The notes: generated by a model from the sequence alone, not told the origin. A DNA stretch of 58,501 nucleotides from Sulfuritalea sp. (GCA_030651305.1 JAUSCI010000017.1:1-58501), one strand, 5' to 3'. Shown: positions 9,812 through 19,064, counted from the stretch's first letter. Program-made: numbers and translations.

Positions 9812-10624
9812 CTAAGCGAGCCAGCGCTTGCGGCGGCGATAGTGTTTGGCCTCGCGGAAGCTTTTCCGCTCGCCCGACGAGATGCCGAGGTAGAACTCCT
9901 TGACGTCCTCGTTGTTGGCCAGTTCGGCGGCGGCACCCTCCATGACGACGCGGCCGTTTTCCAGGATGTAGCCGAAATCCGCATAACGCAGAGCCATGTT
10001 GGTGTTCTGCTCGGCCAGAAGAAAGGTCACCTTTTCTCGCTGGTTGAGGTCTTTGACGATGCCAAAAACTTCGTCGACAATCTGTGGCGCCAACCCCATC
10101 GAGGGCTCGTCCAGCAGCACCATGGTCGGATTGGCCATCAAGGCGCGCCCGATGGCGCACATCTGCTGCTCGCCACCGGAGGTATAGGCCGCTTGGCTGG
10201 TACGCCGTTCCTTCAGACGCGGAAAATAGTTGTAAACCTTCTCCAGCGTCTGCGCCACGGCGGCCCTGCCATCGCGGCGGGTATAGCTGCCGGTCAGCAG
10301 GTTTTCTTCAATGGTCAGATGGCCGAAGCAATGGCGGCCCTCCATGACCTGAACCACGCCGCGCTTGACCAACTCGGCGGGAGAGAGTGCCTCGATGCGC
10401 TCGCCACGGCACTCGATCGAACCCTTGGTTACCTCGCCGCGCTCTCCTTCCAGCAAATTGCTGACGGCGCGCAATGTAGTGGTCTTGCCCGCACCGTTGC
10501 CGCCGAGCAGAGCGACGATGCTGCCTTGCGGCACCGACAGGGAGACGCCCTTGAGCACCAAAATGACGTGGTGATAGATCACCTCGATGCTATTCACGTT
10601 GAGCAGAATGTTGGCAGTAGTCAT
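9812..10624 (-). CDS. livF: Branched-chain-type ABC transporter ATP-binding protein
   Basis: A 270-residue ATPase of the LivF group, with Walker A GGNGAGKTTTL, Q-loop region, signature SGGEQQM and Walker B MVLLDEPSMGLAP. A basic C-terminal tail (SFREAKHYRRRKRWLA) extends it beyond the usual ~235 residues. I chose ATG 10624 (MTTANILLNVNSIEV) over a TTG at 10678, because the latter adds an unconserved polar leader. It is the second ATPase of the five-component importer encoded here and should energise uptake with LivG. The likely solute is an organic or aromatic acid rather than an amino acid, inferred from the CoA-ligases at both ends. Confidence 0.92.
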   Translation of the reverse strand: MTTANILLNVNSIEVIYHHVILVLKGVSLSVPQGSIVALLGGNGAGKTTTLRAVSNLLEGERGEVTKGSIECRGERIEALSPAELVKRGVVQVMEGRHCFGHLTIEENLLTGSYTRRDGRAAVAQTLEKVYNYFPRLKERRTSQAAYTSGGEQQMCAIGRALMANPTMVLLDEPSMGLAPQIVDEVFGIVKDLNQREKVTFLLAEQNTNMALRYADFGYILENGRVVMEGAAAELANNEDVKEFYLGISSGERKSFREAKHYRRRKRWLA

Positions 10625-10716
10625 TTGTTCTTTCGAATTGCGCGGGCCATTTTCAGAAACTTGTTCCGGACGAGGCAAACCTCACCCCGTCCGGAAGCCC
10701 CGTATTTACCCTTGGG

Positions 10717-12051
10717 TCACTTCTTGCAGTCTTCGGGGGTGCGCGGCGTGATCTTCTTTTCGCTCGCGTACTTGGCCGAGGCCAGCATCACCATCGGGCG
10801 CAGGACTTTCTGGTCCGCCTCGTACCAGTCGGAAGAGAAGTTCCACTTCTTGCCGTCCCAGGTGTGAATGCGGGCAAATCCCGACCCCATGTGGTCGATG
10901 CAGGTGGTATGCACGGGACGCATCACGCCGGCAAAGCCAAGGGCATCGAGCGTCTTCTGGTCGAGATTGAGGTTCTCCAGACCCCAGCGCATCTGCTCAC
11001 CGGTGATGCGCTTACCCTTACCATAACGCCCCTGTGCGACTCGCACGGCTTCAGTCTGAACCATCGCCGAGATGAGGCCGCGCATGTAGAGCACCTGGCC
11101 GACTTCTTCCTTCGGGCCCGTGCCCTGGCCCTTGGCATGCAGGCTGGCGAGAACTTCCTTGATCACCTTGGAATTCGGCTCGGCACCGTGCTGCATGGCC
11201 AGCGCGCTGTAGCCCTTGGCGCCTTCACCGACATCCTTGACATCTGGTTCGGCACCCGACCACCACACGCCGTACATCTTTTCACGCGGATAGCCGGTGG
11301 CCTGTGCTTCCTTGATCGCCGTCGAGTTCATCACGCCCCAGCCCCAGAGGAAGACATAGTCGGGCTTGTTCTGGCGAATCTGCAGCCAGGTGGCTTTCTG
11401 TTCCACGCCCGGATGGGCGACCGGCAACAGGGATACGTCGAAGCCGTGCATCTTGCCGCGTTCCTGCAACAGCGCGATCGGTTCCTTGCCGTAGGGGCTG
11501 TCGTGATAGACCAGAGCGATCTTCTTGCCCTTCAGCTTGTCGAAACCGCCCTCCTTCTTGGCGATGTGCTGCACCAGCACATCGGCGCCGGACCAGTAGG
11601 TGCCGACCAGCGGGAAGTTCCAGCCGAACACCGCGCCGTTCTGCGATTCGCTGCGGCCATAGCCGGCGGTGATGACCGGAATCTTGTCAACCGGCGCCTT
11701 CTCTGTCAGGGCGAAAGTAATACCGGTGGACAGGGGCTGAACCGCCGTCGCGCCACCATGCTTGGCCTTCAGACGCTCATAGCACTCGACACCGCGGTCG
11801 GTGGCGTAGGCGGTCTCGCATTCCTCCCAGATCATCTTGACGCCATTGACGCCGCCGCGCACATTCGCCAGTTTCATGTAATCGACAAAGCCGTTAGCCC
11901 ATGGTGCGCCATTAGGTGCGTAAGCGCCGGTACGATAGGCGAGCACCGGAAAGAACTGCTCCTCGGCCGCAGTTGCGGCAGGTGAAACCAATGCAGCGGA
12001 CAGTCCGATTGCGGAGACTGAAGCGGCGATCGCTAGTTTTCGTAAATTCAT
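10717..12051 (-). CDS. livK: ABC transporter periplasmic substrate-binding protein
   Basis: A 444-residue LivK-type (type I periplasmic binding fold) protein. A Sec signal peptide MNLRKLAIAASVSAIGLS continues through AALVSPAATAAEEQ. The mature part has FFPVLAYRTGAYAPNGAPWANGF, GGVNGVKMIWEECETAYATDRGVECYERLK and GKKIALVYHDSPYGKEPIALLQERG, all common in Liv-type receptors for aromatic or carboxylic acids. It is longer than E. coli LivK (about 369 residues). It is encoded between the permeases and livF on the minus strand. Confidence 0.9.
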   Translation of the reverse strand: MNLRKLAIAASVSAIGLSAALVSPAATAAEEQFFPVLAYRTGAYAPNGAPWANGFVDYMKLANVRGGVNGVKMIWEECETAYATDRGVECYERLKAKHGGATAVQPLSTGITFALTEKAPVDKIPVITAGYGRSESQNGAVFGWNFPLVGTYWSGADVLVQHIAKKEGGFDKLKGKKIALVYHDSPYGKEPIALLQERGKMHGFDVSLLPVAHPGVEQKATWLQIRQNKPDYVFLWGWGVMNSTAIKEAQATGYPREKMYGVWWSGAEPDVKDVGEGAKGYSALAMQHGAEPNSKVIKEVLASLHAKGQGTGPKEEVGQVLYMRGLISAMVQTEAVRVAQGRYGKGKRITGEQMRWGLENLNLDQKTLDALGFAGVMRPVHTTCIDHMGSGFARIHTWDGKKWNFSSDWYEADQKVLRPMVMLASAKYASEKKITPRTPEDCKK

Positions 12052-12110
12052 GTCTACTCCTCTTAGGATGATTTAGTTGTACGCCTGAAAAAACTTGAAG
12101 TCTGCTTCAA

Positions 12111-13187
12111 TCAGTGGGGGAAAGGCCACAACCGCAACTTCTCCCTGCCAGTTGACCACAGCCGTGCGATACCGTGCGGTTCCACGATCAGGAAGAATAC
12201 GATCAGCGCGCCGAAGACCATGATTTCGATATGCGATACCAGCGCAATCGACACTTCCACCCCGAACCAGCCCCCCACCAGCGCCAGCATCTGGTTGAGA
12301 AAGATCGGCAGGACCACGATGAATGCCGCGCCAAAGAAACTGCCCGCGATTGCGCCCATGCCGCCAATGATCACCATGAACAGCAACTGGAAAGAACGGT
12401 CGATCGAAAACGCCGCCGGCTCCCATGAACCGAGATGCACGAAGCCCCACAATGCCCCCGCCACGCCTAAGTAAAACGAGCTGACGGCAAAGGCGCTGAG
12501 CTTGGCGTACATCGGACGTATGCCGATCACCGTGGCCGCCACGTCCATGTCCCGAATCGCCATCCATTGCCGGCCGATGGCGCCTCTCACCAGATTCTTC
12601 GCGGCCAGACTGAACACGACCAGAATGCCAAGGCAGAAAAGATACTTGTCGGTCGGCGAGCTGATGGTCCAGCCCAGCAGATTGATATCCGCCACGGAGA
12701 CCGAGCCGGACGACGCGTTATTGGTAAACCACTTGATGCGGAGGAAGGCCCAATCCCAGAAAAACTGCGCGGCCAGCGTCGCCACGGCAAGATACAAGCC
12801 ACGCACGCGCAAGCTCGGAGCGCCGAACACTATGCCAGCGGCAGCGGCGACAATCCCGCCAAGCAAAATCGCCGCAAGCGCCGGCATGCCATCAACCCGA
12901 ATCAGAAAATTGTAGGCGGCGTAGGCGCCGACTGCCATCGAGGCGCCTGCCCCAAGAGTAATCTGACCGCAATAGCCGACCAGGATATTCACCCCCAGCG
13001 CCGCCAAGGAAAGAATCAAGAAGGGGATCAGGATGGCGCGGAACAGATACTCATCGACCAGCAGCGGAATCCCGATAAACGCAAAAGCGATTATGGCGAG
13101 AATCGCCCAGCGATCCTGCGGAATGGCAAATATCTGCTGATCCGATTGATACGTGGTCTTGAACTGACCATTTTCTCTATAGAACAT
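12111..13187 (-). CDS. livM: Branched-chain-type ABC transporter permease (LivM)
   Basis: A 358-residue membrane permease with about ten hydrophobic segments. The LivM signature is visible as ALGVNILVGYCGQITLGAGASMAVGAYAAYNF and the coupling loop RDMDVAATVIGIRPMYAKLSAFAVSSFYLGVAGAL. The N-terminal ~30 residues (MFYRENGQFKTTYQSDQQIF) are hydrophilic and cytosolic. It pairs with LivH, whose gene is 15 nt upstream. Confidence 0.93.
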   Translation of the reverse strand: MFYRENGQFKTTYQSDQQIFAIPQDRWAILAIIAFAFIGIPLLVDEYLFRAILIPFLILSLAALGVNILVGYCGQITLGAGASMAVGAYAAYNFLIRVDGMPALAAILLGGIVAAAAGIVFGAPSLRVRGLYLAVATLAAQFFWDWAFLRIKWFTNNASSGSVSVADINLLGWTISSPTDKYLFCLGILVVFSLAAKNLVRGAIGRQWMAIRDMDVAATVIGIRPMYAKLSAFAVSSFYLGVAGALWGFVHLGSWEPAAFSIDRSFQLLFMVIIGGMGAIAGSFFGAAFIVVLPIFLNQMLALVGGWFGVEVSIALVSHIEIMVFGALIVFFLIVEPHGIARLWSTGREKLRLWPFPH

Positions 13188-13202
13188 TCCTGGTCCCTCG
13201 AA

Positions 13203-14132
13203 TCAAACGCGATCAATGATCTTCTCGCCGAACAAACCTTGCGGTCTGAACAGGAGGAACACCAGCGCCAGCATGTAGGCAAACCAGATCTCGATGCCGC
13301 CGCCGACATAGGGACCCAGATAAACCTCCGAAAGTTTCTCGCCGACACCGATGATCAGGCCGCCAAGGATCGCCCCGGGAACCGAGGTCAGCCCGCCGAG
13401 AATCACTACCGGCAAGGCACGCAAAGCCACGGTCGATAGCGAAAACTGCGCACCCAGCTTGGAACCCCAGATGATGCCCGCCACCAGCGCCGTGAGCCCG
13501 GCGACACACCAGACGATGACCCAGATCCGGCCCAGCGGAATGCCTATCGACTGCGCCGCCTGATGGTCGTCCGCCACGGCACGCAGCGCCCGACCGGTGG
13601 CCGTCTTCTGGAAAAAGATGGTCAGTGCCAGCACCAGCATGGCGGCAATGAAAGCAGCAACAAAGTCTTCCTTGTTGATCAGGATGCCGCCTTCGAACAC
13701 ACTTTCCAGCATCATCACCGGCTCTTTCGGCATGCCGACATCGATCTTGTAGATGTCACTGCCGAAGATGGTCTGACCCACGCCGTCCAGAAAGTAGCCG
13801 ATGCCCAGCGTGGCCATGAGCAGCGTCGCGCCCTCCTGGTTGACCAGGTGGCGCAACACCAGATACTCGATCAGCCAGGCCACGGCCAACATCACCAGCG
13901 CAGACACGACAATCGCCAGCAGGTTGGCCATGAACAGGTTGTCCATGCCCAGCCACTCCGGAATCCATTCGGAAAAGCGCGCCATGGACAAGGCGGCAAA
14001 CAGCACCATCGCGCCCTGGGCGAAATTGAAGACGCCCGAGGCCTTGTAGATCAGCACGAAGCCCAGTGCCACCAGGGAATACAGCATGCCGCTCATCAGA
14101 CCGCCGAGCAATGTTTCAATAAAAAAGGCCAT
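13203..14132 (-). CDS. livH: Branched-chain-type ABC transporter permease (LivH)
   Basis: A 309-residue integral membrane protein. The start MAFFIETLLGGLMSGMLYSLVALGFVLIYKASGVFNFAQGAMV is the classical LivH N-terminus, and the EAA-like loop RALRAVADDHQAAQSIGIPLGRIWVIVW is present. It lies 11 nt after livG on the minus strand, consistent with one mRNA, and forms the permease heterodimer with LivM. Confidence 0.94.
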   Translation of the reverse strand: MAFFIETLLGGLMSGMLYSLVALGFVLIYKASGVFNFAQGAMVLFAALSMARFSEWIPEWLGMDNLFMANLLAIVVSALVMLAVAWLIEYLVLRHLVNQEGATLLMATLGIGYFLDGVGQTIFGSDIYKIDVGMPKEPVMMLESVFEGGILINKEDFVAAFIAAMLVLALTIFFQKTATGRALRAVADDHQAAQSIGIPLGRIWVIVWCVAGLTALVAGIIWGSKLGAQFSLSTVALRALPVVILGGLTSVPGAILGGLIIGVGEKLSEVYLGPYVGGGIEIWFAYMLALVFLLFRPQGLFGEKIIDRV

Positions 14133-14143
14133 CTTTCAGATCC

Positions 14144-15322
14144 TCAGTGGCTGGCGCCAAGATAAGCGCTGATGACGACAGGGTCGGCGCGAACTTCATC
14201 AGCCGTGCCTTCGGCGATTTTTTCGCCATGATCCAGTACGACGACAAAGTCGGAGAGATCCATGACCACGCCCATGTCGTGCTCGATGAGCAGGACAGTG
14301 GTGCCGAACTGGTCGTTCAGATCGAGGATGAAGCGGCACATGTCCTGCTTCTCCTCGACGTTCATGCCGGCCATGGGTTCGTCCAGCAACAGAAGTTGCG
14401 GCTCCATTGCCAGGGCACGGGCCAGGTCAACGCGCTTCTGCAACCCGTAGGGCAGGCGACCGACCGGGGTCTTGCGAATGTGCTGGATCTCCAGGAAATC
14501 GATGATCTCCTCAACTTTGAGGCGATGCTCGAGTTCCTCGCGCTGCGCCGGCCCCAGCCAGAAGGCCTGCTGCAGCATGTTGGCCTTCATTTTCAGATTG
14601 CGGCCGGTCATGATGTTGTCGAGTACCGACATGCCCTTGAACAGCGCGATGTTCTGGAACGTGCGGGCAATGCCCTGCAGGGCGGCGTCGTGCGGGCGCA
14701 TCTGGTGGCGCACGTTGCCGAGGAAGGTGATGGTGCCCTCTTGCGGGTGGTAGACGCCGTTGATGACGTTCAGCATGGAACTCTTGCCAGCGCCGTTGGG
14801 GCCGATGATGGATGAGATCTCGCCGCGCTTGATCTCGAAACTGACACCGGTGATGGCCTTGACGCCGCCGAAGCGCAAGCTGACACTTTCGGCGCGCAGG
14901 AATGTTTGTTCCGTCGCGCTGTGCGTCTCGCGCTGACGCTTGCGCATCTCGCCAAGCGCCAGCAAGGCCTGGTCGCGCGTGTTGTAGATGTTCGAGCGGA
15001 AAGATTCCTTCCCGGCACTTTCGCGAATCGCCTCCCGGGTCTGCGCCGTGGCATCGACGCGGACACTACCGAGACTGTGGGCGATATTGGTGTTCTTGCC
15101 GCGTTCGGCGAAACGCTGCCAGACCTCCGGTGCGACCACGCAATCGGTATAGACGACCAGGAAGAACCAGCGCCGACCGGTCTCGGTCAGGCGCGTTCCA
15201 ACGTGGTCGTAAAACGCGTCGACCTGGGCCTCATCGGCAAAGGTCAAGCCGGAAAAATCCACCTCCATCGTCGCAATGGCGTCGTGGAAAGTAACGCGCT
15301 CCGGATAGGTCCAGTCACTCAT
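14144..15322 (-). CDS. livG: LivG-type ABC ATPase with an unusual N-terminal domain
   Basis: 392 residues, against about 255 for ordinary LivG. The ATPase occupies about residues 140-392: FLRAESVSLRFGGVKAITGVSF, Walker A GPNGAGKSSML near 174, GIARTFQNIALF, signature region LPYGLQKRVDLARAL, Walker B LLLLDEPMAGM, and the H-loop LLIEHDMGVVMDLSD. The first ~135 residues (MSDWTYPERVTFHDAIATME onward) precede the ATPase and include VDFSGLTFADEAQVDAFYDHV and RRWFFLVVYTDCVVAPEVWQRF. I do not recognise that module with certainty. The alternation of hydrophobic strands and helices suggests a small alpha/beta (SpoIIAA/STAS-like) domain. The gene directly follows the acyl-CoA ligase gene. Confidence 0.88.
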   Translation of the reverse strand: MSDWTYPERVTFHDAIATMEVDFSGLTFADEAQVDAFYDHVGTRLTETGRRWFFLVVYTDCVVAPEVWQRFAERGKNTNIAHSLGSVRVDATAQTREAIRESAGKESFRSNIYNTRDQALLALGEMRKRQRETHSATEQTFLRAESVSLRFGGVKAITGVSFEIKRGEISSIIGPNGAGKSSMLNVINGVYHPQEGTITFLGNVRHQMRPHDAALQGIARTFQNIALFKGMSVLDNIMTGRNLKMKANMLQQAFWLGPAQREELEHRLKVEEIIDFLEIQHIRKTPVGRLPYGLQKRVDLARALAMEPQLLLLDEPMAGMNVEEKQDMCRFILDLNDQFGTTVLLIEHDMGVVMDLSDFVVVLDHGEKIAEGTADEVRADPVVISAYLGASH

Positions 15323-15352
15323 AGATCGTTCGCCGTATTCACTGCTGCTGGT

Positions 15353-17326
15353 CTAGGCCGCTTTTTTCAAGCTGGCGGGAAAGGTCTTCACTTCGCAGAT
15401 CATCAGGTCCGCCGACACCTTGCCGGTGCGGCCGTCCTCGAACTTGACCTGGGTTTCGATGAACTGCGACTTCTTGCCGGTGTACAGGGCATCGATCAGC
15501 ACGCCATACTTTTCGGCGACAAAACCGCGTCGCACTTTCCGCGTACGGGTGAGTTCATCGTCGTCGGGATCGAGTTCCTTGTGCAGCACCATGAAACGAT
15601 GGATCTGCGTGTCGGCCACCATCGCATCGTGCGACAGGTCGACATTGACCTGTTCGACGCATTCGCGAATCAGTTCCAGAACCTCCGGCTTGCCGGCCAG
15701 ATCGGTATAGCCGGAATACGGCAGGTTGCGCCGTTCCGCCCAGTTGCCCACCGCGCCCATGTCGATGTTGATGAAGGCGCAGACCATGTCGCGGTCATGA
15801 CCGAAGCAAACCGCCTCCTTGATGTGTGGAAAGAACTTGAGCTTGTTCTCGATATAGTTCGGGGCGAATATCGCGCCATTGGCCAGTTTGCCGACGTCCT
15901 TGGCGCGGTCGATGATCTTGAGATGGCCGTCCTCGTCGAAGAAGCCGGCATCCCCCGTGTGGAACCAGCCTTCGGCGTCGATCGCTTCCGCCGTTGCATC
16001 GGGACGCTTGTAGTATTCCTTGAGCAGCAGTTTGCCGCGCACCAGCACTTCTCCGCTCTCAGCGATCTTGACCTCGACCCCCGGCGCCGGCTTGCCGACG
16101 CTGTCGAATTTGATCTCGCGGTCCGGCTGCAGGCAGACCGCGGCGCAGGTCTCGGTGGCGCCGTACAACTGTTTGAGATTGACGCCGATGGAACGATAGA
16201 AACGGAACAGGTCGGGACCGATGGCAGCGCCCGCCGTGTAGGCGACGCGAATGCGGCTCATGCCGAGCACGTTGCGCAGCGGTCCATAGATCAGCACATT
16301 GCCAAGCGCATAGAGCAGTCGGTCCGCCGTCGAAACACCTGACTTGCGGTCGAGAATATCCGAGCCGCAACGCTTGGCCACCGACATGAAGTAGTGGAAC
16401 ATGCCGCGCTTCATGGCGCTGGCATCTTCCATGCGGATCATCACCGTGGTCAGCAGATTCTCGAACACCCGCGGCGGGGCAAAGTAATAGGTCGGCCCGA
16501 TCTCGCGCAGGTCGGTCATTACCGTGTCGCCGGACTCGGGGCAGTTGATGGTGAAACCGGCCACCATCGCCTGCGCATAGGAGAACAGGTGGTCGCCCAC
16601 CCAGGCCATCGGCAAATAGGACAGGATGTCTTCCTGTTCGGTGAGATGATCGAAATCGACGCCGCTGGTGGCGGCAGCGATGAAGGTCTCGTGGGTCTGG
16701 CAGACGCCCTTTGGCTTGCCCGTGGTGCCCGAGGTGTAGAGCATCACGGCGACATCCTGGGAACTCCCCTTGGCAATTTCCCCTGGGATGAAGTCAGGCT
16801 GGTTCTTGTCATGGACGCGCCCCATGGCCATCACTTCATCCAGCCCCTGGACGAAGGTCTGGGTGTAGTGGCGCAGGCCGCGCGGGTCGTCATACAGGAT
16901 GTGCTGCAAGCTGGGGCACTGACCCTTGATTTCGAGCAGCTTGTCGACCTGTTCCTGATCTTCGACGATGGCAAACCGGATCTCGCCGTCGGTCAGCACA
17001 AACACCATTTCCGCCGACACCGCATCCTGATACATCGGCACCGGAACGCCGCCCAGCATTTGCGCCGCGCACATCGCCCAATAGAGGCGCGGCCGGTTGT
17101 CGCCGATGATGGCCAGATTGTCGCCGCGTTTGAAACCGAGCTCGGCCAGTCCGCACGCCATGGCGCGGACTTCTTCGGTAACCTGAGTCCAGTTCCAGGT
17201 TTGCCAGATGCCGAGATACTTCTCGCGCGTCGCCGGACGATTGCCTCGCGTCGCTGCGTGATTCAGCAACAGACGGGGAAAAGTATCGAGCGAGCTTGGT
17301 GCCTGCCCCGATGCGGATACAGTCAT
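15353..17326 (-). CDS. AMP-dependent acyl-CoA synthetase (long-chain/aryl type)
   Basis: A 657-residue adenylate-forming ligase. Motifs are VAVMLYTSGTTGKPKGVCQTH (A3, P-loop), YLPMAWVGDHLFSYAQAM, LKQLYGATETCAAVC (A5), EGWFHTGDAGFFDEDGHLKIIDRAKDVGKLANG (A7-A8), and a C-terminal domain with TRTRKVRRGFVAEKYG (the LTRTRK form is seen in large FadD15-like and bubblegum-type ligases). It activates an organic acid to its CoA thioester. It is the first gene of the minus-strand cluster, with GGAGGAG before the ATG, and is divergent from the Crp/Fnr regulator. The shared region 17327-17448 holds the presumed control site. Confidence 0.9.
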   Translation of the reverse strand: MTVSASGQAPSSLDTFPRLLLNHAATRGNRPATREKYLGIWQTWNWTQVTEEVRAMACGLAELGFKRGDNLAIIGDNRPRLYWAMCAAQMLGGVPVPMYQDAVSAEMVFVLTDGEIRFAIVEDQEQVDKLLEIKGQCPSLQHILYDDPRGLRHYTQTFVQGLDEVMAMGRVHDKNQPDFIPGEIAKGSSQDVAVMLYTSGTTGKPKGVCQTHETFIAAATSGVDFDHLTEQEDILSYLPMAWVGDHLFSYAQAMVAGFTINCPESGDTVMTDLREIGPTYYFAPPRVFENLLTTVMIRMEDASAMKRGMFHYFMSVAKRCGSDILDRKSGVSTADRLLYALGNVLIYGPLRNVLGMSRIRVAYTAGAAIGPDLFRFYRSIGVNLKQLYGATETCAAVCLQPDREIKFDSVGKPAPGVEVKIAESGEVLVRGKLLLKEYYKRPDATAEAIDAEGWFHTGDAGFFDEDGHLKIIDRAKDVGKLANGAIFAPNYIENKLKFFPHIKEAVCFGHDRDMVCAFINIDMGAVGNWAERRNLPYSGYTDLAGKPEVLELIRECVEQVNVDLSHDAMVADTQIHRFMVLHKELDPDDDELTRTRKVRRGFVAEKYGVLIDALYTGKKSQFIETQVKFEDGRTGKVSADLMICEVKTFPASLKKAA

Positions 17327-17438
17327 ACGTTATGTCTCCTCCAGCTCTACCGACGCGTATTCGCTTGTCTCGCGACTTGTCCGCTACGGCGATGATGTTC
17401 CACTTGCAACTTGCGAGTTTAGGCCTTTCTCCCGCCTA

Positions 17439-17462
17439 TAATTGTCGTGTGCCCGACAATTA
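17439..17462. promoter_or_regulatory. Perfect Crp/Fnr-type operator
   Basis: TAATTGTCG-TGTGCC-CGACAATTA is a perfect 9-6-9 inverted repeat. The core TGTCG-N6-CGACA has the same geometry as the CRP site TGTGA-N6-TCACA but different half-sites. It overlaps the presumed GTG start of the regulator (17449) and lies about 113 nt upstream of the divergent acyl-CoA synthetase start, so it could serve autoregulation and control of the catabolic operon. Confidence 0.75.
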
Positions 17463-18147
17463 CCAAAATACCGCGATTTCGCTGGAAGACATGCTGCGCC
17501 GCACAAGCTGGGCGCAGGAGTTGTCTGCTCAGGATTTCGCCCGCGCCCGCGAAGGAACCATTGAACGTTTCGTGCCGACCGGAGGCTACGTCTGCAACAA
17601 GGGCGAGCCGGTCGACCACTGGCATGGCATCATCGAAGGACTGGCCAAGATGTCCAGCGACTGGGCCACCGGCAAGACCGCCAGCTTCACCGGCATCGCC
17701 GCCGGCGGCTGGTTCGGCGAAGGCTCCATGCTCAAGGTGGAGCCGCGCCGCTATGACGTGGTCGCCCTGCGCGACACTCGCGTCGCCTGCATGAAGCGGG
17801 AAACTTTCCATTGGCTGCTGGACAACAGCATCGGCTTCAACCGTTTCGTCATCAACCAGATCAACGAACGGCTGGGCCTGTTCATCGGCATGCTCGAATC
17901 GGAGCGCCTGCTGGATGTGGATGCCCGCGTCGCACGCACCATAGCCGCCCTCTTCCACCCCGTCCTGCAGCCCGAAATGGAGTCGCACATCGCCATTACC
18001 CAGGAAGAAGTCGGCTATCTCGCCGGAGTCTCCCGCCAGCGCGTCAATCAGGCCTTGCGCTCGCTGCAGGACGCCGGCTTTCTCACCACCGAATACGGCG
18101 GCGTCACCATCCTGGATCTGGACGGTCTGCGCCGCTTCGGCAGCTAG
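17449..18147 (+). CDS. Crp/Fnr-family transcriptional regulator
   Basis: From GTG 17449 the protein has 232 residues: an N-terminal cyclic-nucleotide-binding-like beta barrel (VPTGGYVCNKGEPVDHWHGIIEG, GGWFGEGSML), a dimerisation helix (RLGLFIGMLESERLLDVDARVARTIAALF), and a C-terminal winged helix with recognition helix ITQEEVGYLAGVSRQRVNQAL. Too few cysteines are present for an FNR-type [4Fe-4S] cluster. An ATG at 17395 or 17296 is possible, but the latter would overlap the divergent gene. I infer that it controls the divergent acyl-CoA ligase/Liv cluster. The effector, possibly an acyl-CoA or aromatic acid, is unknown. Confidence 0.85.
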   Translation: MPDNYQNTAISLEDMLRRTSWAQELSAQDFARAREGTIERFVPTGGYVCNKGEPVDHWHGIIEGLAKMSSDWATGKTASFTGIAAGGWFGEGSMLKVEPRRYDVVALRDTRVACMKRETFHWLLDNSIGFNRFVINQINERLGLFIGMLESERLLDVDARVARTIAALFHPVLQPEMESHIAITQEEVGYLAGVSRQRVNQALRSLQDAGFLTTEYGGVTILDLDGLRRFGS

Positions 18148-18159
18148 CGGGCAGAGAGT

Positions 18160-18199
18160 GGCGCCGGCGAGGCGGCGCGGTCGCCGTCCCGCCGGCGCC
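18160..18199. terminator. Convergent-gene hairpin (bidirectional terminator candidate)
   Basis: GGCGCCGGCG (18160-18169) and CGCCGGCGCC (18190-18199) are perfect inverted arms between the ends of the convergent regulator and dehydrogenase genes. The loop is itself GC-rich. No clear T run follows. Confidence 0.55.
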
Positions 18200-18215
18200 G
18201 ACTATTGGTTCTGGA

Positions 18216-19064
18216 TCAATACGTGTAAAACCCGCGCCCGGTCTTGCGTCCAAGATAACCCGCAGCCACCATTTCCTTCAGCAGCGGCGCCGGACGGTAC
18301 TTGGAATCGTTGAAGCCTTCGTAGAACACCGTCATTACCGCCAGCATGGTGTCCAGCCCGATCATGTCGGCCAGTGCCAGCGGGCCGATCGGGTGGTTGC
18401 AGCCCAGCTTCATGCCGGCATCGATCTCCTCGGCCGCCGCCAGCCCTTCGGCGAGGACGAAGATGGCTTCGTTGATCATCGGGCAGAGAATGCGATTCAC
18501 GACGAAGCCGGGATTATTCTTCACCGTGATCGGCGTCTTGCCCAGCGCCTTCGCCAGCGCTTCGACCCTGGCGTGGGTCTCGTCGGTGGTTTGCAGGCCG
18601 CGAATCAGTTCCACCAGCGCCATCATCGGTACCGGGTTAAAAAAGTGCATGCCGATGAACTGGCCCGGGCGTGCCGTCGCGGCGGCAAGCTGGGTAATCG
18701 AAATCGACGAGGTGTTGCTGGCGATAATCGTCTCGGCGCCGATCACGGTCTCGGCTTCCTTGAGTATCCTGAGCTTCAGGCCTTCGTTCTCGGTTGCCGC
18801 CTCGATCACGATGTCGACACCCTTCAGGTCGGCCATCTGCGTCGTCGCCTTGATGCGCGCCATCGCCCCGGCCTTTTGTTCAGCGGTCATCTTTTCCTTT
18901 TTGACCAGCCGGTCCAAGCTGCCGGAAACGGTGGCGATGCCTTTCTGCACGGCAGCGTCATTGATGTCCAGCATCACCGCGTCGATGCCGGCCACCGCGC
19001 AGACCTGCGCAATGCCGTTACCCATGGTCCCGGCACCGATGATGCCGACTGTCTTGATTGTCAT
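18216..19064 (-). CDS. hbd: 3-hydroxybutyryl-CoA / 3-hydroxyacyl-CoA dehydrogenase
   Basis: 282 residues, the normal size of single-domain Hbd/PaaH. The Rossmann start is TVGIIGAGTMGNGIAQVCAVAG. ASNTSSISITQLAAATARPGQFIGMHFFNPVPMM contains the catalytic His, and it is followed by VEALAKALGKTPITVKNNPGFVVNRILCPMINEA and a C-terminal dimer domain ending GRGFYTY. It oxidises 3-hydroxyacyl-CoA to 3-oxoacyl-CoA with NAD+. AAGGAG precedes the ATG. Two palindromes sit directly upstream (19105-19139). The enzyme fits downstream of the CoA ligases in beta-oxidation of the imported acid. Confidence 0.93.
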   Translation of the reverse strand: MTIKTVGIIGAGTMGNGIAQVCAVAGIDAVMLDINDAAVQKGIATVSGSLDRLVKKEKMTAEQKAGAMARIKATTQMADLKGVDIVIEAATENEGLKLRILKEAETVIGAETIIASNTSSISITQLAAATARPGQFIGMHFFNPVPMMALVELIRGLQTTDETHARVEALAKALGKTPITVKNNPGFVVNRILCPMINEAIFVLAEGLAAAEEIDAGMKLGCNHPIGPLALADMIGLDTMLAVMTVFYEGFNDSKYRPAPLLKEMVAAGYLGRKTGRGFYTY

